From positions 62,001 through 126,000 of the forward strand of contig NZ_SOAM01000002.1 of the NCBI RefSeq assembly GCF_004364555.1: DNA of 64,000 nt, written 5' to 3'. Positions 35,321-44,495 of this stretch are shown piece after piece (the stretch's first letter is position 1; the number at the start of each line of letters is the position of its first letter). The DNA comes from Amnibacterium kyonggiense. GTDB taxonomy: Bacteria; Actinomycetota; Actinomycetes; Actinomycetales; Microbacteriaceae. A program made the position numbers and the translations under genes. The notes beneath the pieces are model-generated. The model was not told the origin of the DNA. It worked only from the letters and a program-made list of their open reading frames with translations, and did not search any database.

Positions 35321-35350
35321 GGCTCGGCGCCGCTCGGCGCCGCTCAGCGC
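35321..35350. repeat. Three 10-bp tandem repeats between convergent genes
   Basis: CGCTCGGCGC-like units occupy 35321-35330, 35331-35340 and 35341-35350, with one or two mismatches. They lie between the Usp stop and the aarF stop, overlapping the latter. They can form GC-rich hairpins and may help to end transcription. Confidence 0.4.
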
Positions 35351-36987
35351 CGCCGGCGGCTCCAGGCGAGGTAGGCGCCGAGCACCCCGACGGCGCCGAG
35401 CCCGGCGTCGAGCAGCGACCGGGACAGCGCGCGGTCGCGGCCCGGCACCGGCCCGAGCAGCTGCCCGACGCCGGTGATCAGGGCGGCGGTGACGACGCCG
35501 ACGACGAGCCGGTCGCCGACCCGCTCGATCCGGCCGACGAGCGGCTCGAGCTCGTCCGCGCGGAGGTGGACGGCGATGCCGTCGGCGTCCAGCCGCGCGA
35601 GCGCCTCCCGCACGTGCTCGGGGAGCTCGACGCCGAGCGCGGCCGCGTCGGCGGCGGCGCGCAGCAGCCGACGCAGGAGCGCCGAGGCGGACGATCGGCG
35701 TCGGACCAGCCGGGCCGCGTACGGCCGGAGCGCCGCCCCGAGGTCGAAGTCGGGCTCGAGCCGGGCGCCGATGTCGTCGACGATCAGCAGCGCGCGCACG
35801 AGCAGTGCGACGTCCGGCGGCAGGCGCAGGCGGTTGCGGCGCAGCAGCACCATGAGCCGGAGCAGCAGCGGCGTCATCCGCACGGCACCGAGCGTGCGAC
35901 CGGTCCAGGTCCGCATGAACCGCGCGACGTCGTCGCGGAGCGTGCCGGGACCGGTCGCCCGAGGCCCCGAGCACAGGGCGGTCAGCGCCGCGGCGCACTC
36001 GCCCGCGTCCCCGCGGGCGAGTGCGACGAAGAGGTCGGCGAGGCGGCGCTGCACCGCCTCGTCGAGGCGACCGACCATCCCGAAGTCGATGAGGGCGATC
36101 CGGCCGTCCGGCTCGACGAAGAGGTTGCCGGGATGCGGGTCGGCGTGGAAGAACCCGTCGACGAAGATCATCCGCGCGAGCGCGTCGATGGCGGTCGCGA
36201 TCACCGCCCGGCGGTCGACCCGCTGCGCGTCGAGCGCCGCGAGGTCGTCGACCTTGATCCCGCGCATGCGGTCGAGCGTCAGGACGCGCGACGTCGACGT
36301 CGACCGGTGCACGGCGGGGATGCGGATCCTCGGATCGCCGGCGAACGCGGCGCCGAACCGCTCCGCGTGCTCCGCCTCCCTGCGGTAGTCCAGTTCCGCC
36401 CGCAGCGACCGGCCGAACTCGGCGGCGAGCCCCGGGAGGTCGTGCTCGCGCGCGGCCCGCCACCGCCGCGCGGCGCGGTCCGCCAGGTCCTGCACGATGT
36501 CGAGGTCGACGTCGACGAGCGCGACGACGCCCGGCCGGCGGACCTTGACGACCACCTCCGTCCCGTCGTGCAGCACCGCGGCGTGCGCCTGGCCGAGGGA
36601 GGCGCACGCGAGCGGGACGGTGTCGAACGCGCCGAACAGCTCGTCGACGGGCGCGCCGAGCTCGTGCTCCAGGACGACGCGGACCTCGTCCCACGGCACC
36701 GCCTCGGCGGCGTCCTGCAGGCGCTCCAGTTCCGCGACGTACTCGGGCGGCAGCAGGTCGCGCCGCATGGACAGCAGCTGACCGAGCTTGACGAAGGTCG
36801 GCCCGAGCTCCTCGAGCGCCGCGCGGACCTCCCGCGCCCGGGCGCTCCGGCTCGTCGGCCGGCCCGCGTCGACCGCGTCCTCGTCCGGGTGCCGCCCGAC
36901 GCCGAGGCCGGCGGCGAACCAGCCGAGACCGTGACGCCCGAGCACCGCGGCGATGCGCCGGTAGCGCTCGCCGTGCTCGGGCGTCAT
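35344..36987 (-). CDS. AarF/UbiB-family (ABC1) atypical kinase
   Basis: This 547-residue protein has the UbiB hallmarks: PTFVKLGQLLSMRRDLLP (KxGQ) near residue 64, LDYRREAEHAERF, the catalytic-loop FFHADPHPGN and metal-binding IDFGMVG. Two hydrophobic segments near the C-terminus probably anchor it to the membrane. Relatives support quinone or lipid metabolism. It follows hsp20 after 14 bp, so it is co-transcribed with it under box 37520. A link to quinone supply for cytochrome bd is inference. Confidence 0.87.
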   Translation of the reverse strand: MTPEHGERYRRIAAVLGRHGLGWFAAGLGVGRHPDEDAVDAGRPTSRSARAREVRAALEELGPTFVKLGQLLSMRRDLLPPEYVAELERLQDAAEAVPWDEVRVVLEHELGAPVDELFGAFDTVPLACASLGQAHAAVLHDGTEVVVKVRRPGVVALVDVDLDIVQDLADRAARRWRAAREHDLPGLAAEFGRSLRAELDYRREAEHAERFGAAFAGDPRIRIPAVHRSTSTSRVLTLDRMRGIKVDDLAALDAQRVDRRAVIATAIDALARMIFVDGFFHADPHPGNLFVEPDGRIALIDFGMVGRLDEAVQRRLADLFVALARGDAGECAAALTALCSGPRATGPGTLRDDVARFMRTWTGRTLGAVRMTPLLLRLMVLLRRNRLRLPPDVALLVRALLIVDDIGARLEPDFDLGAALRPYAARLVRRRSSASALLRRLLRAAADAAALGVELPEHVREALARLDADGIAVHLRADELEPLVGRIERVGDRLVVGVVTAALITGVGQLLGPVPGRDRALSRSLLDAGLGAVGVLGAYLAWSRRRR

Positions 36988-37001
36988 CGCGGCGGCTCGC
37001 C

Positions 37002-37451
37002 TCAGGCGGCCGTCGCGGTCGCGGGAGGCGTGGCCCCGATCTCGATGCGCTTCGGCGCCGGCAGCGACTTGAACGGCACCGTCACGGTGAGGACCCCCTG
37101 CTCGAAGGCGGCGGCGATGTGCTCGGTGTCCGCCTCCTCGGGCAGCGCGATCCGGCGGTAGACGCTGCTCGACGTCTCGCGGACGACGTACCGCTTCTTC
37201 CGGTCCTCCTCCTTCTCGTGCCGCTCGGCCTGGATGACGAGCGCGTCGCCGTCGAGGTCGATCGAGATGTCGGACCGCTCGAAGTCGGGCAGGTGCGCCT
37301 CGACGGTCAGCTTCGAATCGTCCTCCGTCCAGACGTCCATCGCCGGCAGGCGGGCGCCGCGGAACGGCGTCGTCCAGCCGTCGCCGAACAGCTGCTTCTG
37401 CAGGTTCGACAGCTCGAGGAACGGGTCGAACCTCGCGAGGTTGCGGGACAT
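37002..37451 (-). CDS. Hsp20 / alpha-crystallin small heat-shock protein
   Basis: This 149-residue chaperone has the alpha-crystallin domain at about residues 35-135, with DVWTEDDSKLTVEAHLPDF, SSVYRRIALPEEAD and the GVLTVTVP motif. No I-x-I/V is obvious in the tail, apart from KRIEIG. DosR regulons typically carry a strongly induced Hsp20 (HspX). A GGAAGGAG site precedes ATG. Box 37520 and -10 TACGGT, the best -10 in the set, suggest high expression. Confidence 0.92.
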   Translation of the reverse strand: MSRNLARFDPFLELSNLQKQLFGDGWTTPFRGARLPAMDVWTEDDSKLTVEAHLPDFERSDISIDLDGDALVIQAERHEKEEDRKKRYVVRETSSSVYRRIALPEEADTEHIAAAFEQGVLTVTVPFKSLPAPKRIEIGATPPATATAA

Positions 37452-37519
37452 GCGTGCTCCTTCCTTCTCCGCCGCAGGACGCGGCGACCGCACCGTACGG
37501 AGGCGGCGGCGACCGCTGC

Positions 37520-37534
37520 AGGGCCTTTGGTCCG
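37520..37534 (-). promoter_or_regulatory. DosR-like box of hsp20
   Basis: On the minus strand it reads CGGACCAAAGGCCCT, followed after 22 bp by TACGGT (37492-37497). Confidence 0.85.
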
Positions 37535-37545
37535 CGGCGCCGCGG

Positions 37546-37560
37546 GGGTCGAAGGCCTCT
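37546..37560 (+). promoter_or_regulatory. DosR-like box of Usp gene 37616
   Basis: GGGTCGAAGGCCTCT is followed after 22 bp by GAGCCT (37583-37588). The leader carries AGGAGGAG. Confidence 0.78.
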
Positions 37561-37615
37561 CGCCGCCCGCCGACGGGGCCGGGAGCCTCATCGTCGACGA
37601 CCAGGAGGAGGCCGC

Positions 37616-38455
37616 ATGGGCAGGATCGGCACCGTCGCGGGATGGGACGGGTCGGCGGCCGCCGACGGCGCCCTGGCGTGGGCGGCGGAGCACGAGTCCC
37701 GTGCGGGCGGGGCGCTGCACCTGCTGCGCGTGCTCGGCCTGGAGGGCGGTGCGGAGCCGGTCGAGCGCGTCGCCGCTGCGCGGGAGGCGCTGAGCGCTGC
37801 GACGACCGCGGTGCAGGACCGGCATCCGGGGCTCGAGGTCGTCCCCGAGCTCAGCGTCGGCGACCCGATCCGCGAGCTCGCGCGCGCCGCCGGCGGCGAC
37901 CGGCTGCTGGTGCTCGGCGCGTCGGCCGTCGGCCGTGCGCGTCGGTCCGGGTCGCGGCGGATCCCGATCGCGCTCGCCGCGCGCCAGGAGGGCACGACCG
38001 CGGTCGTGCCGATCGGCCTCCGGCCGCCCGGCGGCGTGGTCGCCGTGGTGAGCGCCCGCGAGCACAGCCGTCCGACGATCGACTTCGCGGTCGCCGCGGC
38101 GGCGGAGCGCGGGGAGCCGCTGACGATCCTCCGCCTGCACGACCCGCACGATCTGGAGCTCGACCCGCCCGGCGCCCTGCTCGCCGCCGAGGTGGACCGG
38201 ATCCGCGATCGAGCGCCGTCCGTCGACGTCCGCGTGGCGCGGGGCTGGGTGAGCACCCCGTACGGGCTCCTGTCCCGGTCCGACGCCGCCTCGCTGCTCG
38301 TGCTCGAAGGCGCGCGGCCGAGCGCCGCACCGCCGCGCTACAGCTTCGAGCGCTTGCTCGCCGGCCAGGCCCGCGCGCCGTTCGTCGTCGTGGCGAGGCC
38401 CAGCCCGCCCGTCGCGACGACGGTGGCGGCCGCGAAGCTCGCGCTCGCCGTCTGA
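37616..38455 (+). CDS. Universal stress protein, divergent second domain
   Basis: This 279-residue protein has a first Usp domain starting IGTVAGWDGSAAADGALAWAA and a second, more divergent half (VVAVVSAREHSRPTIDFAVAA). Neither half has an ATP motif: they read GASAVGRARRSGSRR and EGARPSAAPPRYSFE. The latter hydrophilic segment is unique in this set. It is divergent from hsp20. Confidence 0.8.
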   Translation: MGRIGTVAGWDGSAAADGALAWAAEHESRAGGALHLLRVLGLEGGAEPVERVAAAREALSAATTAVQDRHPGLEVVPELSVGDPIRELARAAGGDRLLVLGASAVGRARRSGSRRIPIALAARQEGTTAVVPIGLRPPGGVVAVVSAREHSRPTIDFAVAAAAERGEPLTILRLHDPHDLELDPPGALLAAEVDRIRDRAPSVDVRVARGWVSTPYGLLSRSDAASLLVLEGARPSAAPPRYSFERLLAGQARAPFVVVARPSPPVATTVAAAKLALAV

Positions 38456-38473
38456 CCCGACGCCGGCCGACCG

Positions 38474-38488
38474 GTGACCTAGGTCCCT
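38474..38488 (+). promoter_or_regulatory. DosR-like box of cydABDC
   Basis: GTGACCTAGGTCCCT, with a palindromic core, is followed after 23 bp by AAGCGT (38512-38517). The leader is about 40 nt and contains AGGAGGA before GTG 38563. Confidence 0.75.
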
Positions 38489-38562
38489 AAGCGCGGACCT
38501 CCGCTCACCGGAAGCGTACGGGTGAGCCGGACGGGCCGGCCGCTTCGCAGGAGGAACCGAGA

Positions 38563-40122
38563 GTGGACCCGCTCGACATCGCGCGCTGGCAGTTCGGCAT
38601 CACGACCGTCTACCACTTCCTGATGGTGCCGCTGACGCTGGGCCTCGGACCGGTGGTGGGGTTCCTGCAGTGGCGGTGGGTGCGCACGGCCGACGAGCGC
38701 TGGCTCCGCCTGACGAAGTTCTTCGGGAAGCTCTACCTCGTCAACTTCATCGTCGGCGTCGCCACCGGCATCGTGCAGGAGTTCCAGTTCGGCATGGCCT
38801 GGAGCGAGTACTCGCGGTACGTCGGCGACGTCTTCGGGGCGCCGCTCGCGATGGAGGGCCTCTTCGCGTTCTTCTTCGAGTCGACGTTCCTCGGCCTCTG
38901 GATCTTCGGCTGGGGACGGCTGCCGAAGCGGATCCACCTCGCCACGCTCTGGATCGCGGTGCTCGGGTCGATCGTCTCCGCCTTCTTCATCATCGTGGCG
39001 AACTCGTGGATGCAGCACCCCGTCGGCGTGCGGCTCGTGGACGGTCGTCCGCGCCTCGTGGACATCTGGGCGGTCCTCACGAACAGCACCGCCCTCGCCG
39101 CCTACGCGCACACGATCACGGGCGCCTTCGCCGTCGCCGGCGGCTTCCTGCTCGGCATCGCCTGGTACCAGCTGTGGCGGCGCCGCCACGACGGCATCGA
39201 CGTCGTCCGGGCGGACCGGACCCTCCACATCGGCAGCGACCCGGACGACGCCGGGCGGGACGTCGCCGACCACGCGGTCTGGATCCGCGCCCTCCGGATC
39301 GGCGCCGTCGTCGCGATCGTCGGCTTCGCGGGCGTCGCCGTCACCGGCGACCTGCAGGGCAAGCTCCTGTTCCAGCAGCAGCCGATGAAGATGGCCGTCG
39401 CGGAGGCCGCGTGCGAGACCGGCACGGGCTTCTCCGTGCTGTCGATCGGCGACGTCGGATCGACGGACTGCACCGGCGTCACGGCCGTCATCGAGATCCC
39501 CGGCCTGCTCTCGTTCCTCGCGAACGGGGACACCACGACCACGGTCGAGGGCGTCAAGGACCTCCTGCCGGCGTACCAGGCCGAGTACGGGCGCACGCTC
39601 CCGAAGGGCCCGTTGTACGGCGCCCGGTCGGGGCGGCCCGTCGACTACGTGCCGGACATGCAGGTCACCTACTGGGGGTTCCGCATCATGATCGGCTTCG
39701 GGGGCGTCGCCGCCTTCGCGGCGGCCGTGGCGCTCTGGCTCACCCGCCGCGGCACGGTGCCCGCGTCCCGCTGGCTGGCCCGCCTCGCGGTCCTCGGCAT
39801 CCTCGCGCCGTTCGGCGCGAACGCGGCCGGGTGGATCTTCACCGAGCTGGGTCGGCAGCCGTTCGTCGTCGCACCGAACCCCACGCCCGGCGGGGTCGAC
39901 GGCGTGTTCATGTTCACGGCGGCCGCCGTCTCGCCGGGGGTCACGAGCGGGGAGCTGCTGTTCTCCCTGATCGGCCTCGCGCTCGTCTACGCCGTGCTGC
40001 TCGTCGTCGAGGTCGTCCTGCTCGTCCGGTACGTCCGCGGCGGCGTCGCCGCGGCGATGCCGGAGCTGCGGCGCGAACCCGCCCACGACGAGGACGACGA
40101 CGTGCTCGCGTTCGCCTACTGA
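38563..40122 (+). CDS. cydA: Cytochrome bd oxidase subunit I
   Basis: This 519-residue membrane protein oxidises quinol and reduces O2 to water with very high oxygen affinity. Heme-ligand candidates are His18 in TVYHFLMVPLTLG, the His in AYAHTITGAF, and the Met in TYWGFRIMIGFGG. The periplasmic Q-loop is of the short type. The start is GTG 38563 after AGGAGGA. It heads a cydA-cydB-cydDC operon. The DosR-like box fits induction when oxygen falls. Confidence 0.95.
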   Translation: MDPLDIARWQFGITTVYHFLMVPLTLGLGPVVGFLQWRWVRTADERWLRLTKFFGKLYLVNFIVGVATGIVQEFQFGMAWSEYSRYVGDVFGAPLAMEGLFAFFFESTFLGLWIFGWGRLPKRIHLATLWIAVLGSIVSAFFIIVANSWMQHPVGVRLVDGRPRLVDIWAVLTNSTALAAYAHTITGAFAVAGGFLLGIAWYQLWRRRHDGIDVVRADRTLHIGSDPDDAGRDVADHAVWIRALRIGAVVAIVGFAGVAVTGDLQGKLLFQQQPMKMAVAEAACETGTGFSVLSIGDVGSTDCTGVTAVIEIPGLLSFLANGDTTTTVEGVKDLLPAYQAEYGRTLPKGPLYGARSGRPVDYVPDMQVTYWGFRIMIGFGGVAAFAAAVALWLTRRGTVPASRWLARLAVLGILAPFGANAAGWIFTELGRQPFVVAPNPTPGGVDGVFMFTAAAVSPGVTSGELLFSLIGLALVYAVLLVVEVVLLVRYVRGGVAAAMPELRREPAHDEDDDVLAFAY

Positions 40123-40153
40123 TCCCGACCCCTCCGACCCGAAGGACGCCGCC

Positions 40154-41176
40154 GTGCTGCCCACCGTCTGGTTCGTCGCCATCGCCGTGCTCTGGCTCGG
40201 CTACCTGCTGCTCGAGGGGTTCGACCTCGGCGTCGGGATGCACATGCTCGTCACCGCGCGGTCGGAGGGGGAGCGGCGGGTCATGCTGAACACGATCGGC
40301 CCCGTCTGGGACGGGAACGAGGTGTGGCTGCTCGTCGCCGGAGCCGGCACCTTCGCCGCGTTCCCCCTCTGGTACGCCTCCCTGTTCTCCGTGCTGTACG
40401 TGCCGCTCACCCTGGTGCTGCTCGGCCTCATCGCCCGCGCCGCGGCGATCGAGTTCCGCGGGAAGGTGCACGACGCCCGGTGGGCCCGCGCCTGGGACCT
40501 CGCGATCGGCATCGGCTCGGCCGTCACCGCCTTCGGCATCGGCGCCGGACTCGCGCTCACGACGACCGGGCTGCCGATCGACGGCAACGGCGACCGCGTC
40601 GGCGGACCGTTCGCCTGGCTGAACGGCTGGGCCGTCCTCGGCGGGCTCGCCGTGGTCGGGTTCTGCCTGGTGCACGGCGCCGCGTTCCTCGCGCTGAAGA
40701 CGGACGGGTCGGTGCGGCGCCGCGCGGGACGCCTCGTCGTACGCGGTGCGCCCGTCGCCCTGCTCCCGATCGTCGGCTGGGTGCTCGGGGTCGGCCTCCT
40801 GACCGGCGGCGTCGTCAGCTGGGCGCTCGTGGTCGTGGCCGTCGTCGCGATCGTGTTCGCCTGGCTGCGCGCGCGGTCGGGCCGGGAGGGCTGGGCCTTC
40901 GTCGGCATCGCGGCGTTCCTCGCCGCCGGCGCCGGATCGCTGTTCGCCGCGGTGTACCCGGTCGTCCTGCCCTCGACGATCGATCCGGCGTGGAACCTGA
41001 CCGTCGCGAACGCGTCGAGCAGCCCGTACACGCTCGGCGTCATGACGGTGGTCGCGGCGTGCGGGCTGCCGCTCGTGCTCGCCTACCAGGCGTGGTCGTA
41101 CTGGGTGTTCCGGCGCCGCATCGACGTCCGGCACATCCCGGGGCTGCAGGAGCAGCCGGTCCTGCTCCACCGATGA
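40154..41176 (+). CDS. cydB: Cytochrome bd oxidase subunit II
   Basis: This 340-residue protein has about eight or nine transmembrane helices and the typical start WLGYLLLEGFDLGVGM. GPVWDGNEVWLLVAG is a CydB hallmark. It packs with CydA to form the bd oxidase. GTG 40154 lies 31 bp after cydA. The stop overlaps the next start by ATGA. Confidence 0.94.
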   Translation: MLPTVWFVAIAVLWLGYLLLEGFDLGVGMHMLVTARSEGERRVMLNTIGPVWDGNEVWLLVAGAGTFAAFPLWYASLFSVLYVPLTLVLLGLIARAAAIEFRGKVHDARWARAWDLAIGIGSAVTAFGIGAGLALTTTGLPIDGNGDRVGGPFAWLNGWAVLGGLAVVGFCLVHGAAFLALKTDGSVRRRAGRLVVRGAPVALLPIVGWVLGVGLLTGGVVSWALVVVAVVAIVFAWLRARSGREGWAFVGIAAFLAAGAGSLFAAVYPVVLPSTIDPAWNLTVANASSSPYTLGVMTVVAACGLPLVLAYQAWSYWVFRRRIDVRHIPGLQEQPVLLHR

Positions 41177-44100
41177 GCGGCCGGAACGGACCGCTCGCCG
41201 CGGCGTCGCGCGGCACGGTCGCGCTGCTGGTCCTCGCATCGGCCGTCCGGGCGGTCGGCACCGTCCTGCTCGCGGAGGGCGTCGCCCGCGGCGTCGCCGC
41301 CGTCGCCGCGGGCACCGGCGACTGGCGCCTCGCCGTCCTCGCCGGCGGCCTGGGCGCGCTCCTGCGCGCCGCGGCCGTCTGGGCCGGCACCGCCGTCGGC
41401 GCCGCGACCGGCGCGGAGCTCGCCGGAGGCCTCCGGCTGCGGATCGGCGCCAGGGCGCTCGGGCCCGGCGCCCCCGACGACGCCGTGCTGCTCGGCGCGC
41501 ACCGCCTCGACGACCTGCAGCGGTACTGCACCACGGTGCTGCCCGCGCTCGTCGACGCGGCCGTCGTCCCGCTCGTGCTCGGCACGCGGATCCTCCTCGC
41601 GGACGCGGTGAGCGGCGTGATCCTCGCCTGCACGCTGCCGCTCGTCCCCGTCTTCATGGCCCTCGTCGGCCTGCACACGCAGGATCGCGTGGAGGCCGCG
41701 ACCGCGGCGCTGGAACGGCTGGCGGCGCACCTGCTGGAGCTCGCCCGCGGTCTGCCCGTCCTCGTCGGCCTGGGACGGATCGACGAGCAGGCGGCGGTGC
41801 TGCGCCGCCTGGCGGACGAGCACCGCCGCCGCACGATGGCGACGCTGCGCGTCGCCTTCCTCTCCTCCCTCGTCCTGGAGCTGGTCGCGACGATCTCGGT
41901 CGCCGTCGTCGCGGTCGTCATCGGCATCCGGCTGCTGTCCGGCGACCTGCCGCTCTGGGCCGGTCTGCTCGCGCTCGTGCTCGCCCCCGAGTGCTTCTCG
42001 GCGCTGCGCGACGTCGGCGCGGCGTTCCACGCGGGCGACGCCGGGCTCGCCGCGTACGACCGAGCGCGAGCACTCCTCGACGCGCCGGCGGCCGAGGTCC
42101 CGGTGCGCACCGGCGACGCCGCCCTGGACGGGCTCATCGTCCGCCACCCCGACCGGGAGCCGGCGATCGCGGGGCTCGACCTCCGGCCGGTGCCCCTCGG
42201 CATCACGGCCGTGGTCGGTCCGAGCGGGAGTGGGAAGTCGACGGTGCTCGCCGCCTTCGCCGGCCTGCTCGTCCGGCGGGGCGCCGTGGTCACCGGGACG
42301 GTCACGGTCCCGCCGGGCGGCGCGGCGTACCTGCCCCAGCACCCGACGGCGACCGCCGACACGCTCCTCGCGGAGCTCCGGCTCTACGGCCCGCTGCTCA
42401 CCGACGCGCGCCTGCGCGGCCTGCTCGGGCTCGTCGGACTCGAGGCGGTCGCCGGGGAGGACCCCGGGCGGCTCAGCCCGGGGGAGCTGCGGCGCCTCGG
42501 CGTCGCGCGGGTCGCCGCCCGGGTCGAGTCCGGCGCGGACCTCGTGCTGCTCGACGAGCCGACCGCGTCGCTCGACCCGGCGCACCGGACCGCGGTCGAG
42601 CAGCTGATCGCCGGACTCCGCGGCCGGGCGACGGTCGTGCTCGCCACGCACGAGTCGTCGACCCTCCGGCTCGCCGACGCGGTGGTCCGACTCGGGGGAG
42701 CGTCGGCGACCCCGACGGCCGAGGCGGAGGCCACGGACGCGGCGGTCGGGACTCCCGCCACCGCCGCCGTCCCGGACCCCGTCCGCCGGGCGGGGCTCGG
42801 CGGCATCGGGGCGCTGCTGCGGCCCGTGCGCGGGCGGCTCCTCGGGTCCGTCGCGCTCGGGACCGCGACCGCGGCGGCGGCCGCCGCGCTCACCGCCGTT
42901 TCCGGGTGGCTCATCGTCCGCGCGGCGGAGCACCCGCCGATCCTGCTCCTCGGCGTCGCCATCGTCGGCGTCCGGTTCTTCGGCCTCGCCCGGGCCGCGC
43001 TCCGCTACGCGGAGCGGCTCACCACGCACGACGCCGTCCTCCGGATGGCGGCGCTCCTCCGGGACCGGCTCTGGCGGGGCCTCGCCGCGCACGGGGCGAG
43101 GTCGCGGAAGCTGCTGAACGGCGCGACCGCGCTCGAGCTGCTGGTCGTGACGGTCGACCAGGTGCGCGACCTCGTGCCGCGCGTGCTGCTCCCGCCGGCC
43201 GTCGCGGTCGTCGTCGCCGTCGCGGCGTGCACGACGACCGCCCTCCTCGTCCCCGCGGCCGCCGCGGTCGTCGTCGCGGGGACGCTGATCGCCTTCGTGG
43301 CCGCCCCGGCCGCCGCCCTCCTCCTCGACGGCCGCGCCGAGTCGCGGGCCGTCACCGTCCGGGCGGCGCTCGCCCGACGGTTCGCCGCCATCGTCGCCGC
43401 CGCCGACGACCTCGCCGGGAACGGCGTCGGCGGGGCCGCGCTGGCCGTCGTCGAGGACCTCGACGAGCGACTCGTCCGCCTCGACCGGCGGGGGGCGATG
43501 GCCAGGGGCGTGGCGGGCGCGCTCGTCGTGCTCGGCAGCGCCGTAGCCGCGCTCGGCGCGCTCGCGGCCGGTGCCGGCGCGTCCGCCCCGGCACCGCTCG
43601 TCGGCGTCGTCGTGCTGCTGCCGCTCGCGCTGCCCGAGGCCGCCCTGGCCCTCGTCGACGCCGCGCGGCGCGCACCGGCGCTCGCGGCGGCGTGGACCCG
43701 GCTCCGTCCCGTGCTCCGGCGTCCCGCGCCCGCCGGCGTGGTCGATCTCGACGGTCCGCTGCAGGTCGCGGTCCTCGACGGCGTCGCCGCGCGCTGGACG
43801 GAGGAGGGCCCGGCCGTGTTCCACCACGTCGACGCGACCCTCCTCCCGGGACGCTGGCTGCGGATCGAGGGACCGTCCGGATCCGGCAAGTCGACGCTGC
43901 TGTCCGTGCTGCTCGGCAGCCTGTCCCCATCGGCGGGCCGCTACCTGCTCGACGGCGTCGACGCCGCGGACGCGGGGCCCGCCGCGGTCGCGCGGCAGGT
44001 CGCGTGGCTGCCGCAGGACGCGCACGTCTTCGACTCGAGCGTGCGGCGCAACCTGCTGCTCGGCGCGCCGGGCGCGCCGGACGCGGCGCTGTGGGACGTC

Positions 44101-44421
44101 CTCGACCGGGTGGGACTCGCGGCCCTCGTGCGCTCGCACCCCCTCGGTCTCGACATGCGGGTGGGGGCCGGCGGCCGCGCGCTCTCGGGCGGTCAGCGCG
44201 CGCGGCTCGCGCTCGCGCGCACCCTCCTGTCGCCCGCGCGGCTCGTGCTGCTCGACGAGCCGACCGCGCACCTCGACGCCGAGACGGCCGCCGCGGTCAT
44301 GGGCGAGCTGCGCCGCCAGCTCGCCGATCGGGCGGTCGTGCTCGTCTCCCACCGGCGCGACGACGCGGAGGTCGGCGACGACGTCGTGACCCTCGGCGCG
44401 CCGTCCGTGCTCCGGTCCTGA
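41173..44421 (+). CDS. cydDC: Fused ABC transporter CydDC
   Basis: This 1082-residue protein joins the CydD-like and CydC-like half transporters in one chain. Each half has a membrane domain and an ATPase domain. Both have GPSGSGKST Walker A and LVLLDEPTA Walker B motifs. The signature is LSPGELRRL in the first half, a degenerate form, and a normal LSGGQRARLALAR in the second. The transporter is needed for heme insertion into bd oxidase and probably exports thiols or moves heme. ATG overlaps the cydB stop. The Ala-rich linker is near residues 510-545. Confidence 0.93.
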   Translation: MSGRNGPLAAASRGTVALLVLASAVRAVGTVLLAEGVARGVAAVAAGTGDWRLAVLAGGLGALLRAAAVWAGTAVGAATGAELAGGLRLRIGARALGPGAPDDAVLLGAHRLDDLQRYCTTVLPALVDAAVVPLVLGTRILLADAVSGVILACTLPLVPVFMALVGLHTQDRVEAATAALERLAAHLLELARGLPVLVGLGRIDEQAAVLRRLADEHRRRTMATLRVAFLSSLVLELVATISVAVVAVVIGIRLLSGDLPLWAGLLALVLAPECFSALRDVGAAFHAGDAGLAAYDRARALLDAPAAEVPVRTGDAALDGLIVRHPDREPAIAGLDLRPVPLGITAVVGPSGSGKSTVLAAFAGLLVRRGAVVTGTVTVPPGGAAYLPQHPTATADTLLAELRLYGPLLTDARLRGLLGLVGLEAVAGEDPGRLSPGELRRLGVARVAARVESGADLVLLDEPTASLDPAHRTAVEQLIAGLRGRATVVLATHESSTLRLADAVVRLGGASATPTAEAEATDAAVGTPATAAVPDPVRRAGLGGIGALLRPVRGRLLGSVALGTATAAAAAALTAVSGWLIVRAAEHPPILLLGVAIVGVRFFGLARAALRYAERLTTHDAVLRMAALLRDRLWRGLAAHGARSRKLLNGATALELLVVTVDQVRDLVPRVLLPPAVAVVVAVAACTTTALLVPAAAAVVVAGTLIAFVAAPAAALLLDGRAESRAVTVRAALARRFAAIVAAADDLAGNGVGGAALAVVEDLDERLVRLDRRGAMARGVAGALVVLGSAVAALGALAAGAGASAPAPLVGVVVLLPLALPEAALALVDAARRAPALAAAWTRLRPVLRRPAPAGVVDLDGPLQVAVLDGVAARWTEEGPAVFHHVDATLLPGRWLRIEGPSGSGKSTLLSVLLGSLSPSAGRYLLDGVDAADAGPAAVARQVAWLPQDAHVFDSSVRRNLLLGAPGAPDAALWDVLDRVGLAALVRSHPLGLDMRVGAGGRALSGGQRARLALARTLLSPARLVLLDEPTAHLDAETAAAVMGELRRQLADRAVVLVSHRRDDAEVGDDVVTLGAPSVLRS

Positions 44422-44426
44422 GCCGC

Positions 44427-44441
44427 AGGCCCTTCGACCCT
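44427..44441 (+). promoter_or_regulatory. DosR-like box of the DUF4389 gene
   Basis: AGGCCCTTCGACCCT starts 5 bp after the cydDC stop. GACGCT (44464-44469) follows after 22 bp, and GGGAGGGAG precedes ATG 44496. Confidence 0.82.
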
Positions 44442-44495
44442 CCTCCGTCGCGCGCGCCCCGGCGACGCTGGGCGGAGCAGGGGAGGGAGCCCGCC

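Noticed and set aside
35321-35350. GC-rich 10-bp repeats as an attachment or recombination site
   Set aside because: They are imperfect, lie between converging genes, and no integrase or boundary of foreign composition is nearby. A terminator-like role is more likely.
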